DNA from: Aureibaculum luteum
GTDB lineage: Bacteria > Bacteroidota > Bacteroidia > Flavobacteriales > Flavobacteriaceae
DNA length: 64,000 nucleotides
NCBI RefSeq assembly: GCF_003449015.1
Contig: NZ_QRGD01000004.1
Coordinates: 186,001 to 250,000, forward strand
Direction of reading: 5' to 3'
A program made the position numbers and the translations under genes. Shown here in pieces: positions 26,333 through 34,094 of the stretch. The notes under the pieces were generated by a model that saw nothing but the letters and a program-made list of their open reading frames with translations, had not been told where the DNA came from and did no database searches. The first letter of the stretch is position 1; each line of letters begins with the position of its first letter.

Positions 26333-27162
26333 TATCTTATTTTTACAAATAATGATTTAAAAAATAACATAAATACACTTGAAAATGATTTAAAAGATGA
26401 TACCGGACTTTTTAAAATTGCTAATTTTGAAACCCACCTAGTCTTTTCCATTTCCTTTTCATCGAGGATACCTCTTTTGGAATAATCAATTTTTAAATTT
26501 TCTTGATTTAAAAATTTAATACCCCAAGGCACCCATTTACCTTTAAAAACATAACCACTATTCCATGTATCATAGATGTGCCCATGCTTTTCAACATACG
26601 TCAAATCAATACTATAAAAACCATCCTTTCTTATCCAAGATCGGTAACCACTTATTTTTTCCGACATAAATACATTCTCATAATTCTTTAAATATTTGTC
26701 TAAAATTTGCTTTTTCCATAATCCAGGAATTAACAAAAATCTATGTTTGCAAAGAGGAGCAATTTTTGCTAGCCCGTCAATATTTGAAGCTTTTTCTATC
26801 CAATAAACCCTATAACGTAACAATCTTATATGATCAATCTCCTTATGCTTATACATTAAACTTACGAAATATTGAAATTTTTCAAAATTAACTTTAGATC
26901 TTAAAAAATAATCTTCAGATATAGGTAAGATTACATCATACTTTGCTTCCTTTATACTGTTTTTTAATCTTTGTCCCCAAGGAGCATTTACCCCATGAGC
27001 AATTGTTCTAATATTTAAACCATCAAATTGGTAAGGTTTTGTTGTCGTACTTAATATTATATCAAAATTTTCAGCTTCTGGAAAATATTTTTTCAATAAA
27101 GTAAAAAAAGGATCCCAACAATCTGAATAACCATCATAAGAACATACAATAAGGGAAATCAT
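26332..27162 (-). CDS. Putative GT-A-like glycosyltransferase, unrecognised family
   Basis: A 276-residue protein with the start MISLIVCSYDGYSDCWDP. A possible metal-binding segment is ILPISEDYFLRSK. Other notable pieces are GVNAPWGQRLKNSIKE and HGHIYDTWNSGYVFKG. There is no signal peptide or clear membrane segment, and the C-terminus is hydrophobic and basic. The build resembles glycosyltransferases of the GT-A type found in O-antigen loci, but I do not recognise a specific family. Its stop overlaps the start of the GT4 gene by 1 bp, so the two are coupled. A short gene remnant lies just upstream (27166-27228). Confidence 0.5.
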   Translation of the reverse strand: MISLIVCSYDGYSDCWDPFFTLLKKYFPEAENFDIILSTTTKPYQFDGLNIRTIAHGVNAPWGQRLKNSIKEAKYDVILPISEDYFLRSKVNFEKFQYFVSLMYKHKEIDHIRLLRYRVYWIEKASNIDGLAKIAPLCKHRFLLIPGLWKKQILDKYLKNYENVFMSEKISGYRSWIRKDGFYSIDLTYVEKHGHIYDTWNSGYVFKGKWVPWGIKFLNQENLKIDYSKRGILDEKEMEKTRWVSKLAILKSPVSSFKSFSSVFMLFFKSLFVKIR

Positions 27163-27165
27163 AAA

Positions 27166-27228
27166 TTATTTTTTTAAAGCTTTACTTATTTTTATGGCTT
27201 CGCCATTGTCAGTCACAATATTTAATGA
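27166..27228 (-). pseudogene. C-terminal remnant of an unidentified gene
   Basis: The minus strand reads 20 codons ending with a stop at 27166, giving SLNIVTDNGEAIKISKALKK, preceded by an in-frame stop. This coding-like peptide looks like a protein C-terminus with no gene in front. It ends a few bases before the gene at 27162. I cannot assign its family. Chance is possible, so confidence is low. Confidence 0.3.
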
Positions 27229-27593
27229 CTAAACTACTTAAAATTTGATACAATTTCTTTTCTAAAAAGAGTTCAAAGATAAAGAATGTCAACTAAGTTA
27301 ACGTTCAAAATAATATTTAATTATAATTACAAATATTAATGCTTGATTAAAGACATTAGAATTTTCATGGCCAGACAAATATGTAAAACAAAATTATGAG
27401 CCTAGAGTTATTGTTGAAATTTTAAACACGTAAAGCAAACTACTAATTTTCAATAGAAAAACTGAAATTGAAAATAATTTAATGCGAACACTTATAGGGT
27501 ATATTAACTCACATTCATAAAAAAAAATTACGAAACAACAATTAAGTTACTTATTTGTGTCCATTCATAAAACTTAAAAAGATTAAGTCGTTA

Positions 27594-27616
27594 CAAATCT
27601 ATTAATAATAGATTTG
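27594..27616 (+). promoter_or_regulatory. Inverted repeat with TAGATTTG promoter-like element for GT2
   Basis: A perfect 10-bp inverted repeat, CAAATCTATT-AAT-AATAGATTTG, whose right arm contains TAGATTTG. This fits the Bacteroidetes -7 consensus TAnnTTTG. It lies about 100 bp before the GT2 start at 27714. A clear -33 TTTG is not seen, only TTAC. It could be promoter, operator or chance. Confidence 0.4.
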
Positions 27617-27713
27617 AAGTATATAATACTATTTAGCTGTTTATAATTAAAATTAAAAAACGATTAAACAAATTGATATTATTACTAATTTAGCTTAATC
27701 ATAATATCAGAAA

Positions 27714-28781
27714 ATGAAATTAAGCTTTATTATACCTTTGTATAATGCTGAAAAATATATTGAGCAGTGTCTCTCTAGTATCCATAACCAATCAATGATT
27801 TTAAACGATTATGAAGTAATTGTAATTGATGATGGTTCTAGTGACAATGGTATATTAAAAGCAAGAAAGATTGCTAAAGAGTATAGTAATATGGTGGTTT
27901 ATCACCAAGAAAACAAAGGTGTAAGTGCTACTCGAAATAGGGGTATTGATTTAGCCAAAGGAGATTACATTTGGTTTATTGATTCAGATGATTATATTAT
28001 TTCAGATACCGCCAATATACTTTTATCAATAGCAGAAAAATACGATTTAGATATTCTTGAATTTAAGATGGTAAGAACGGAATCAAGAACCTTAAATAAA
28101 ACTTTTCTAGGTAAAAAAAACTCAAAACAGCAAATATCTATATATAGTGGCAAAGAATATGCAGCCTTAATTGATTTAAATGATAGTACTTGCACCAACT
28201 TATATAAAAGACAATTTCTAATAAATACTAAAATTAGGTTTATAGAAGGTAAAGTTATGGAGGACATGACCTTTAACGCTGAAGTTTTTCCTAAATCAAA
28301 TAAAATTGCTTACTTCCCATTGGATGCCTATCGATATGTCATAAATCCAAATTCGATTTGGACAAATAAAGAATCGAAAGCCTTAAGAAAATCAATTGAA
28401 GATTTTATCTTTATGACTATAAAATTCAATCATTTTATTTCGGAATATAAAAAAAATAATATTGGTACATCTATTATTGAAACCAAACAGCAAAACATGC
28501 TTTTCAATATCTCTAAACGCCTGTTAACGTCTGATTTTAAAATATCTGAAATAAACAATAAAATTAAAGAGCTTAGCCAAAATAACTTATATCCTATTCA
28601 CCCCTTTAAGGGAAAAGAATTTTACAGGAAATTAGAAACCTTTGTCTTTAATAGAAAATATTTGTTTCTATTATCCGTTTTTATTTATAGAATATTTAAA
28701 AGACCTATTGATTATTTTGTTATAAAAAAATACCAACGTAATAAAGAAAAACATATAAAAAATACAATTGTGAATTTTTAA
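27714..28781 (+). CDS. Glycosyltransferase family 2 (intact copy)
   Basis: A 355-residue GT-A enzyme. It begins MKLSFIIPLYNAEKYIEQCL, then VIVIDDGSSDNG, QENKGVSATRNRGID and WFIDSDDYI (metal-binding DxD). The C-terminal third has the hydrophobic stretch KYLFLLSVFIYRIF, which may attach to the membrane. It is the only plus-strand gene within the glycan locus, against the main operon, and is convergent with the GT4 gene at 28843 (61 bp gap). It needs its own promoter, and a candidate lies at 27594. A broken homologue lies at about 31530-32100. Confidence 0.88.
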   Translation: MKLSFIIPLYNAEKYIEQCLSSIHNQSMILNDYEVIVIDDGSSDNGILKARKIAKEYSNMVVYHQENKGVSATRNRGIDLAKGDYIWFIDSDDYIISDTANILLSIAEKYDLDILEFKMVRTESRTLNKTFLGKKNSKQQISIYSGKEYAALIDLNDSTCTNLYKRQFLINTKIRFIEGKVMEDMTFNAEVFPKSNKIAYFPLDAYRYVINPNSIWTNKESKALRKSIEDFIFMTIKFNHFISEYKKNNIGTSIIETKQQNMLFNISKRLLTSDFKISEINNKIKELSQNNLYPIHPFKGKEFYRKLETFVFNRKYLFLLSVFIYRIFKRPIDYFVIKKYQRNKEKHIKNTIVNF

Positions 28782-28842
28782 TTGCAAAATGACAATTTTC
28801 TCCACAATTTATTAATTAAAAGAGTTTATAAAATAAATCTTG

Positions 28843-29898
28843 CTATACGCAAAATTCCAATATGTCATTTGATATTTTTTCAATGGAATATTTATTTTTT
28901 ATCTTTTTTGCATTTATAGAAAAATTATTTCTTAATTCTTTATTATCCATTAATAGTTTTATTTTATCTATAAAAAGATTCATATCCCCAACTGGGACTA
29001 AAAAGCCATTTTCACCATCTTCAATCATTTCTGCAGGCCCTGTTATACAATCAAAACTAACACATGGCATTCCTGCTGCCATTGCCTCCATTAATGCAAG
29101 ACCCCATGCTTCTGAAATAGAAGGAAATGCAAATATAGAAGATTTTGACAACCACTTACCAACATCTTTTTCAGCTCCATTTAATGTAACAAGATTGTTT
29201 ATGCCCAAATTATTAATTTGCTGTTCCAAATCTTTACGCAATTCACCTTCACCAAGAATAACAAATTTCCAATCAGGTCTATTAATTTTTTTACACGCTT
29301 CTATAAAATACTTTTGCCCTTTTGCACAATTTAGCCTACCAACATTTAAAACAATTTTTTCTTTTTTAATAGTTTCATCGGTTTTTAAGTCAAAAACGGG
29401 GTTCGGTATTGTAATTATATTTTTACAACCCGTTTCATGTTGAATAATTCCTTTTGCAAAATCAGTCAATGCAATAACACCTGTAGCCTTTTTATAAAAA
29501 AAATTACGGCATCGGTTTTCAACTTTACTTCTCGACCTTAAGGGACTCATCACATCCTCCACAATAACCCTGATTTTTAAAAATCGCGTTGCTAAAATAG
29601 TTAAAACATTGGTGGAGCTTAAGATACTCAGTACAAAATCAGGTTTAATCGATTGGATTTTTTTTCTAAGTTTTATCGATGTCTTTAATGCACTTATAAC
29701 TTTTTTTATTCCTCGTTCTCCGATTAAATTTAATTCAGTTACGACTACTTCTGAATTTATAGTATAAAAACTTTTTCCTTTTCTTAATACAATTATGTTT
29801 ACAAAGTGACCTTGCGATGACCAATAGTTAGCTAAGGCGGTAATATAACGTTGCCCGCCTCCTAAATCGAGTAAGGGTGTTACTAAGACTATTTTCAT
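28843..29898 (-). CDS. GT4 glycosyltransferase, paralogue 2 of three
   Basis: A 351-residue GT-B glycosyltransferase. It starts MKIVLVTPLLDLGGGQRYI, with LNVGRLNCAKGQ, FVILGEGELRKDLE and SEAWGLALMEAMAAGMPC in the donor half. It is similar to the copy at 32120 over the whole length (about 55-60% identical by eye). The flanking blocks at 29899 and 33179 are far more alike than the genes. Its ATG overlaps the stop of a remnant reading frame (ATGA), so it was once coupled to an upstream gene. Confidence 0.87.
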   Translation of the reverse strand: MKIVLVTPLLDLGGGQRYITALANYWSSQGHFVNIIVLRKGKSFYTINSEVVVTELNLIGERGIKKVISALKTSIKLRKKIQSIKPDFVLSILSSTNVLTILATRFLKIRVIVEDVMSPLRSRSKVENRCRNFFYKKATGVIALTDFAKGIIQHETGCKNIITIPNPVFDLKTDETIKKEKIVLNVGRLNCAKGQKYFIEACKKINRPDWKFVILGEGELRKDLEQQINNLGINNLVTLNGAEKDVGKWLSKSSIFAFPSISEAWGLALMEAMAAGMPCVSFDCITGPAEMIEDGENGFLVPVGDMNLFIDKIKLLMDNKELRNNFSINAKKIKNKYSIEKISNDILEFCV

Positions 29899-30065
29899 AA
29901 CAAATATTTGAGTTTAGGAAAATATTGCGAATAATAAAATTCCATAATAGTTAAATCAGATGTTCTTATCAAGATGTTACTCATTACAAAAAAGCCACTA
30001 ATTAAATTTATTCTTTTTATAAATTTAATTAAAGGGTCGAAAACATAGGTTTCTTTATTTTTTTG
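29895..30065 (-). pseudogene. C-terminal coding remnant inside repeat block A
   Basis: A minus-strand frame of 56 codons with no start, bounded upstream by a TAG at 30066-30068. It reads KETYVFDPLIKFIKRIN, then NILIRTSDL, ending MEFYYSQYFPKLKYLL. Its stop TGA overlaps the ATG of the GT4 gene by the ATGA pattern. In the block at 33179 the same sequence has lost one base and shifts frame. It looks like the end of a decayed protein-coding gene that preceded GT4. The family is not recognised. Confidence 0.5.
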
Positions 30066-30849
30066 CTAAAAAGCAAGGATGATGATTGTGCTAAAGTTTT
30101 ACAAATTCCAACCTTAATTACTTTTCACAGCAAATAAAGAAATAACACAATTATTTAATTTTATATATACACTTATATAGATAAGTCTATATAATAAATT
30201 TACCCCTTACAATTAGTCTTAAAAATGTATTGAAGTTATTTAAAAGTAGTGAAGCAACTTAATATCAAGATTACTATTTAAGTTCTATTAGGTGTAATCT
30301 CAATATCCTTTTTCATAGCATATAAAAATAAATAACACAACGAATTTAACATTTTTTTTTTCAAAACAAAAAAAATATCAAAAATAGGGGGAAAAACCCA
30401 TAATTATAGGGGGAAAAACCCCTTTTTTTATGAATTTAATAAGTTGTATGCTAATAATCTATAAATATATATCAAATATAAACTCATTATTTAGTTAAAT
30501 CGAAATAAAATAGTAGAAACAGCTATAATTAACCACTTCTTTTTTTGTAATATGCAAAAAAAACATTAAATAACTAATAATTCAATAAATACTAAAAAAA
30601 AATGTAAGCATTATCTAATTTAAAATTTGGATAATAATATTACAAAGCAATTTATAATTCATATAACCAATTTCCAATACAATAAAACTACGTTAAGGAG
30701 CTTTTTAATCTTTTACTTCACCTACCGAAAATTTTTTATTTTCATTTTACTCATGCAACACTAATTTAGGAAAACATACGGCAACAAGACTTATAATATG
30801 ATTTCGGTTAGCCTAGAAACATAATAAGAAGGTTATATATTCAATTATT
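29899..30849. repeat. Repeat block A, about 0.95 kb, near-identical to block B
   Basis: By eye the first 170 bp differ from 33179 onward at about 5 positions, and similarity stays high to about 30830, with one roughly 30-bp insertion near 30620. In both copies the block sits between a GT4 start and the 3' end of a WlbA-like gene. It is AT-rich and full of stops in all frames except the remnant at 29895. Its flanks (GT4, GT2, WlbA) are much less similar than the block itself. Confidence 0.85.
30384..30430. repeat. Two direct G-rich repeats within block A
   Basis: TAGGGGGAAAAACCC occurs twice, separated by the palindromic ATAATTAT, and the second copy is followed by CTTTTTTT. Each copy could form a short GGGG/CCCC hairpin, and the second resembles a weak terminator on the plus strand. 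In block B (about 33656-33705) the G-runs are eroded, so conservation is poor. Confidence 0.35.
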
Positions 30850-30990
30850 TACATGCCATTTTCAAAAGGATGTTTTGAGATTTCATTTGTTGCAAATGGA
30901 TCATAATCTCCTTGTAATAGAGAAAATTCACCATTTCTTATTTTTTGTACTATTTAAATAGACTGTCTAGCCCTTTGCGAGTAAACTTCT
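30850..30990 (-). pseudogene. Truncated 3' end of a WlbA-like oxidoreductase gene
   Basis: The 140 bp match the end of the intact gene at 34095 (the stop region, the HPF-type C-terminus and the motif preceding GEISPLQGDYHP) at roughly 75-80% identity by eye, then diverge near 30990. A frameshift is visible around 30950, where one or more bases are missing. No upstream part of the gene remains. It marks the right-hand join of the first module copy. Confidence 0.75.
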
Positions 30991-31529
30991 GTTCATTAAA
31001 ATTTTCGCTTTTGTTAATATCATATTTTCAAAGAAAAAAATTAGCCAAAAATCCTAACATAGAAATCACACTTTTAAAATTTTTATCGAAATTAATAAAA
31101 AAACGAAACTGACGTAGGCCATTTCGCAAGCTTACAATATAACTTTATATTGTATCATAATTAAGAACAAAAGTATAGCAATGCAATAAAAGCCTTGGTA
31201 GTAAATACAGTGATTAATTTTAAGGGTGTAATGGCATAGTAAAAGGTTTATATAATAACAAGAAAATCGTAAAGAATATTTTACAACCTGTAATATACTG
31301 TCTTTAGTTATACCAGATTACATCTAAGTATATGGATTGTATAAATATCGTAAAATAATATAAACCAAATATGGAAAAGGTCATAATTTTGTTATCAGAA
31401 TTAATTTTTCCTAGTACTTAAAAATAAAGCATTACAAACCTATTGGTTGGTGGTGTATGTATAATTAATCATTATTTATTAAAATTATAATTTGAATAAA
31501 AGCATAAAAAGTAGTCCAAAACTGTCAAA
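30991..31529. other. Non-coding stretch of about 540 bp, probable decayed GT2 front
   Basis: No open frame of useful length. Short pieces (about 31220-31290 and 31316-31350) look like the intact GT2 nucleotide sequence around the DNGILKARKIAKE and GDYIWFID codons, so the front half of the broken GT2 may survive here in highly decayed form. The match is faint and needs alignment to confirm. Confidence 0.35.
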
Positions 31530-32100
31530 ACTAAAATAAAATTAAAATTTCAGAAATTCCAATTATTAACGGTAAAGAATATATTTCAATAGTAAATTTA
31601 AAGGTTAGTTGTTATACGAATTTATACAGAAAAGAGTATGTAACTTCTTCACAAATAGGATTTATAGAGAAGAAGGTAATGTAAGATATAACTTTCAATG
31701 CAGAAATATTCCCTAAAGAAAAAAAATGCCCTTTATCCTTTAGATGCCTATAGTTATGGATATATCCTTGATCAATATGGACTAATAATGAATCTAAAGC
31801 ATATCGAAAATCAATAATAGATTTCATTTTCATGACAAAAAATATTTCTTTTTTTATTGAAGCATATAGAAAAAAAATATTGGAACTAAAATTATTGAAA
31901 GTAAACAACAAGAAATGATTTTTAATATTTCTAAACGACTATTGACTTCAGACTTTACTCTTTCAGAGATAAATATTATGATTGAAGATTTATCTAAACA
32001 TAACCTATATCCAGTAAAGAAATATAAAGGTGAAAAAAAATTAAGAAAATATAGAAAAAGGAAAGAGAAACTAATAAAAGAGACAATTATTAATATTTAG
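31530..32100 (+). pseudogene. Broken glycosyltransferase family 2 gene (C-terminal half)
   Basis: The plus strand retains the second half of a gene homologous to the intact GT2 at 27714. Segments like GKEYISI, SCYTNLYRKEYV, FIEKKVM, DITFNAEIFPKE, IFNISKRLLTSDFTLSEIN and LSKHNLYPV align with it. There is an in-frame stop at 31682-31684 (after KVM), a frameshift in the A-run near 31715, and the hydrophobic C-terminal stretch of the intact copy is deleted. No start or catalytic DxD region remains in frame. The last 61 codons (31915-32100) are open, but alone they are not a protein. Confidence 0.85.
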
Positions 32101-32119
32101 GTTAAAGATAAAAGAAACA

Positions 32120-33178
32120 TCAATTGGAGCAAAATTCAAGAACTTCCTTAGATATTGCATCTATTGAGAATTTTCGTTGTATTTCTTCTGTGTTTACGGA
32201 AAACTTGTTCCGTAGGTTTTTATCATTCATCAATAATACTATTTTCTTTGTAAATAGGTCAACATCTCCCACAGGTACTAAAAATCCATTCTCACCATCA
32301 TCAATCATTTCTCTAGGACCAACATCACAATCAAAACTCACCACTGGCAATCCAACAGCCATAGCTTCACAAATAGCATTCCCCCATGCCTCTGAGATAG
32401 ATGTTGATACGAAAATCATCGATTTATTTAACCACAAATCTAAATTTTTAACTGCCCCAGGCATTAATACTCTATTTTTTATACCAAGAGATTCTATCTG
32501 ATTGTTTAACTTTTCTCTTAATTCACCTTCTCCAAGTATTACAAATGTCCAATCAGACTTATTTATCTTTGCACAAGCTTCTAAAATAAAGTGTTGTGCT
32601 TTTACCGATGTTAATCTTCCAGCAGTTATTACAATTTTTTCTTTTTTAATATCATTAAATTTATTAACATGGGATACCGGGTTATGTATAACCTTGACAT
32701 TGGTAGCTCCAGTTTCTGCTTCTACAAAATCTTTTGCTATTTTTGTCAATAATATTACACCATCAGCTTTTTTGTAAAGTAATTTTCTTAAAAACCTCTC
32801 TTTTTTACTTCTTTTTCTAAATGGACTCATTGCATCTCTAACAAATACTCTCACATTTAAAAAACGTGTTGAAATTAACGTGAAAATGTTCGTTGAACTT
32901 AAAATACTTAAAACAAAATCTGGTTGAATTTCTTTAATTGTTTTCCTTAGTTTTATAAAAGATTTAACTATACCAACAGCTTTTTTGATTCTAATTCCTT
33001 TGCATAAACATAATTTAATAATTTTAACATCGCTGTTTATACTATAAAATGGCTTGCCTCCTCTTAAAACAATAATACTTACAGAATGACCTTTTGAAGA
33101 CCAATAATTTGCCATTTCGGAAACATAACGTTGTCCCCCACCTAAATCAAGTAATGGTGTTACTAAGACTATTTTCAT
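32120..33178 (-). CDS. GT4 glycosyltransferase, paralogue 3 of three
   Basis: A 352-residue GT-B glycosyltransferase. It begins MKIVLVTPLLDLGGGQRYVS, then VSIIVLRGGKP and RVFVRDAMSPFRKRSK. The donor half has VILGEGELREKL and SEAWGNAICEAMAVGLPVVS. It is intact with no obvious lesion, although the neighbouring GT2 copy at 31530 is ruined. The end is convergent with that pseudogene. It sits just downstream of repeat block B and may be read by the main operon across about 0.9 kb of non-coding sequence. Confidence 0.87.
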   Translation of the reverse strand: MKIVLVTPLLDLGGGQRYVSEMANYWSSKGHSVSIIVLRGGKPFYSINSDVKIIKLCLCKGIRIKKAVGIVKSFIKLRKTIKEIQPDFVLSILSSTNIFTLISTRFLNVRVFVRDAMSPFRKRSKKERFLRKLLYKKADGVILLTKIAKDFVEAETGATNVKVIHNPVSHVNKFNDIKKEKIVITAGRLTSVKAQHFILEACAKINKSDWTFVILGEGELREKLNNQIESLGIKNRVLMPGAVKNLDLWLNKSMIFVSTSISEAWGNAICEAMAVGLPVVSFDCDVGPREMIDDGENGFLVPVGDVDLFTKKIVLLMNDKNLRNKFSVNTEEIQRKFSIDAISKEVLEFCSN

Positions 33179-34094
33179 AACAAATATTTGAGTTTAGGAA
33201 AATATTGCGAATAATAAAATTCCTTATAGTTAAATCAGATGTTCTTATAAAGATGTTACTCATTACAAAAAAGCCACAAATTAAATTTAGTCTTTTTATA
33301 AATTTAATTAAAGGGTCGAAAACATAGGTTTCTTTATTTTTTTGCTAAAAAGAAAGAATGATTATTGTGCTAAAGTTTTACAAATTCCAACCTTAATTCC
33401 TTTTCACAGCAAATAAAGAAATAACACAATTATTTAATTTATATATACACTTATATAGATAAGACTATATAATAAATTTACCCTTTACAAATAGTCTTAT
33501 AAATGTATTGAAGTTATTTAAAAAAAGTGAAGCAACTTAATATGAAGATTACTATTTAAATATTTTAGGTGTAATCTCAATATCCTTTTTCATAGCATAT
33601 AAAAATAAATAACACAACGAATTTAACACTTTTTTTTCAAAACAAAAAAATTATCAAAAATAAGGGCAAAAAATTCATAATTACAGGGAAAAAACCTCTT
33701 TTTTTATGAATTTAATAAGTTGTATGCTAATAATCTTTAAATATATGTCAAATATAATCTCATTATTTAGTTAAATCGATATAAAATAGTAGAAACAGCT
33801 CTAATAAACCATTTCTTTTTTCTGTAATACGCAGAAAAACATTAAATAACTAATATTTCAATAAATACTAAAAAAAATGTAATATTATTATCTAATTTAT
33901 AATTCATATAACCAATTTCCAATACAATAAAACTACTTTAAGGAGCTTTATAATCTTTTTAACTCACCTACTGAAAATTTTATATTTACATTTTACTCAT
34001 GCAACACTAAATTAGGAAAACATACGGCAACAAGACTTATAATATGGTTTCGGTTAGCCTAGAAACATAATAAGATGGATATATATTTAATTAT
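33179..34094. repeat. Repeat block B, about 0.92 kb, near-identical to block A
   Basis: This gap between the WlbA-like gene and the GT4 gene corresponds to 29899-30849. Lesions such as the stop and frameshift in front of KETYVFDP are shared with block A. B also has a private 1-bp loss near 33223 that breaks the remnant frame, and a missing stretch of about 30 bp near 33890. No intact gene is visible. The block lies inside the operon path from the UpxY gene. Confidence 0.85.

Larger units (their letters stand above)
27163..27713. other. 550-bp intergenic region with gene remnant and divergent start
   Basis: This AT-rich gap separates the minus-strand gene ending at 27162 and the plus-strand GT2 gene. 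It holds a short minus-strand gene remnant (27166-27228), an inverted repeat with a promoter-like element (27594-27616) and otherwise no open frame of note. It is the left edge of the rearranged module that contains the duplicated glycosyltransferases. Confidence 0.5.

Noticed and set aside
28862-29443. Plus-strand open frame of 193 codons
   Set aside because: It lies entirely over the GT4 gene on the minus strand, which has clear GT4 motifs. The shadow frame has no known motif.
31612-31911. Minus-strand open frame of 99 codons
   Set aside because: It overlaps the broken GT2 on the plus strand, whose homology to the intact copy explains this region better.
29899-34094. Insertion sequence or composite transposon flanked by the 0.9-kb blocks
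   Set aside because: No transposase, no terminal inverted repeats and no target duplication are visible, and the blocks are direct repeats that hold an old pseudogene. Recombination between shared sequences explains the layout.
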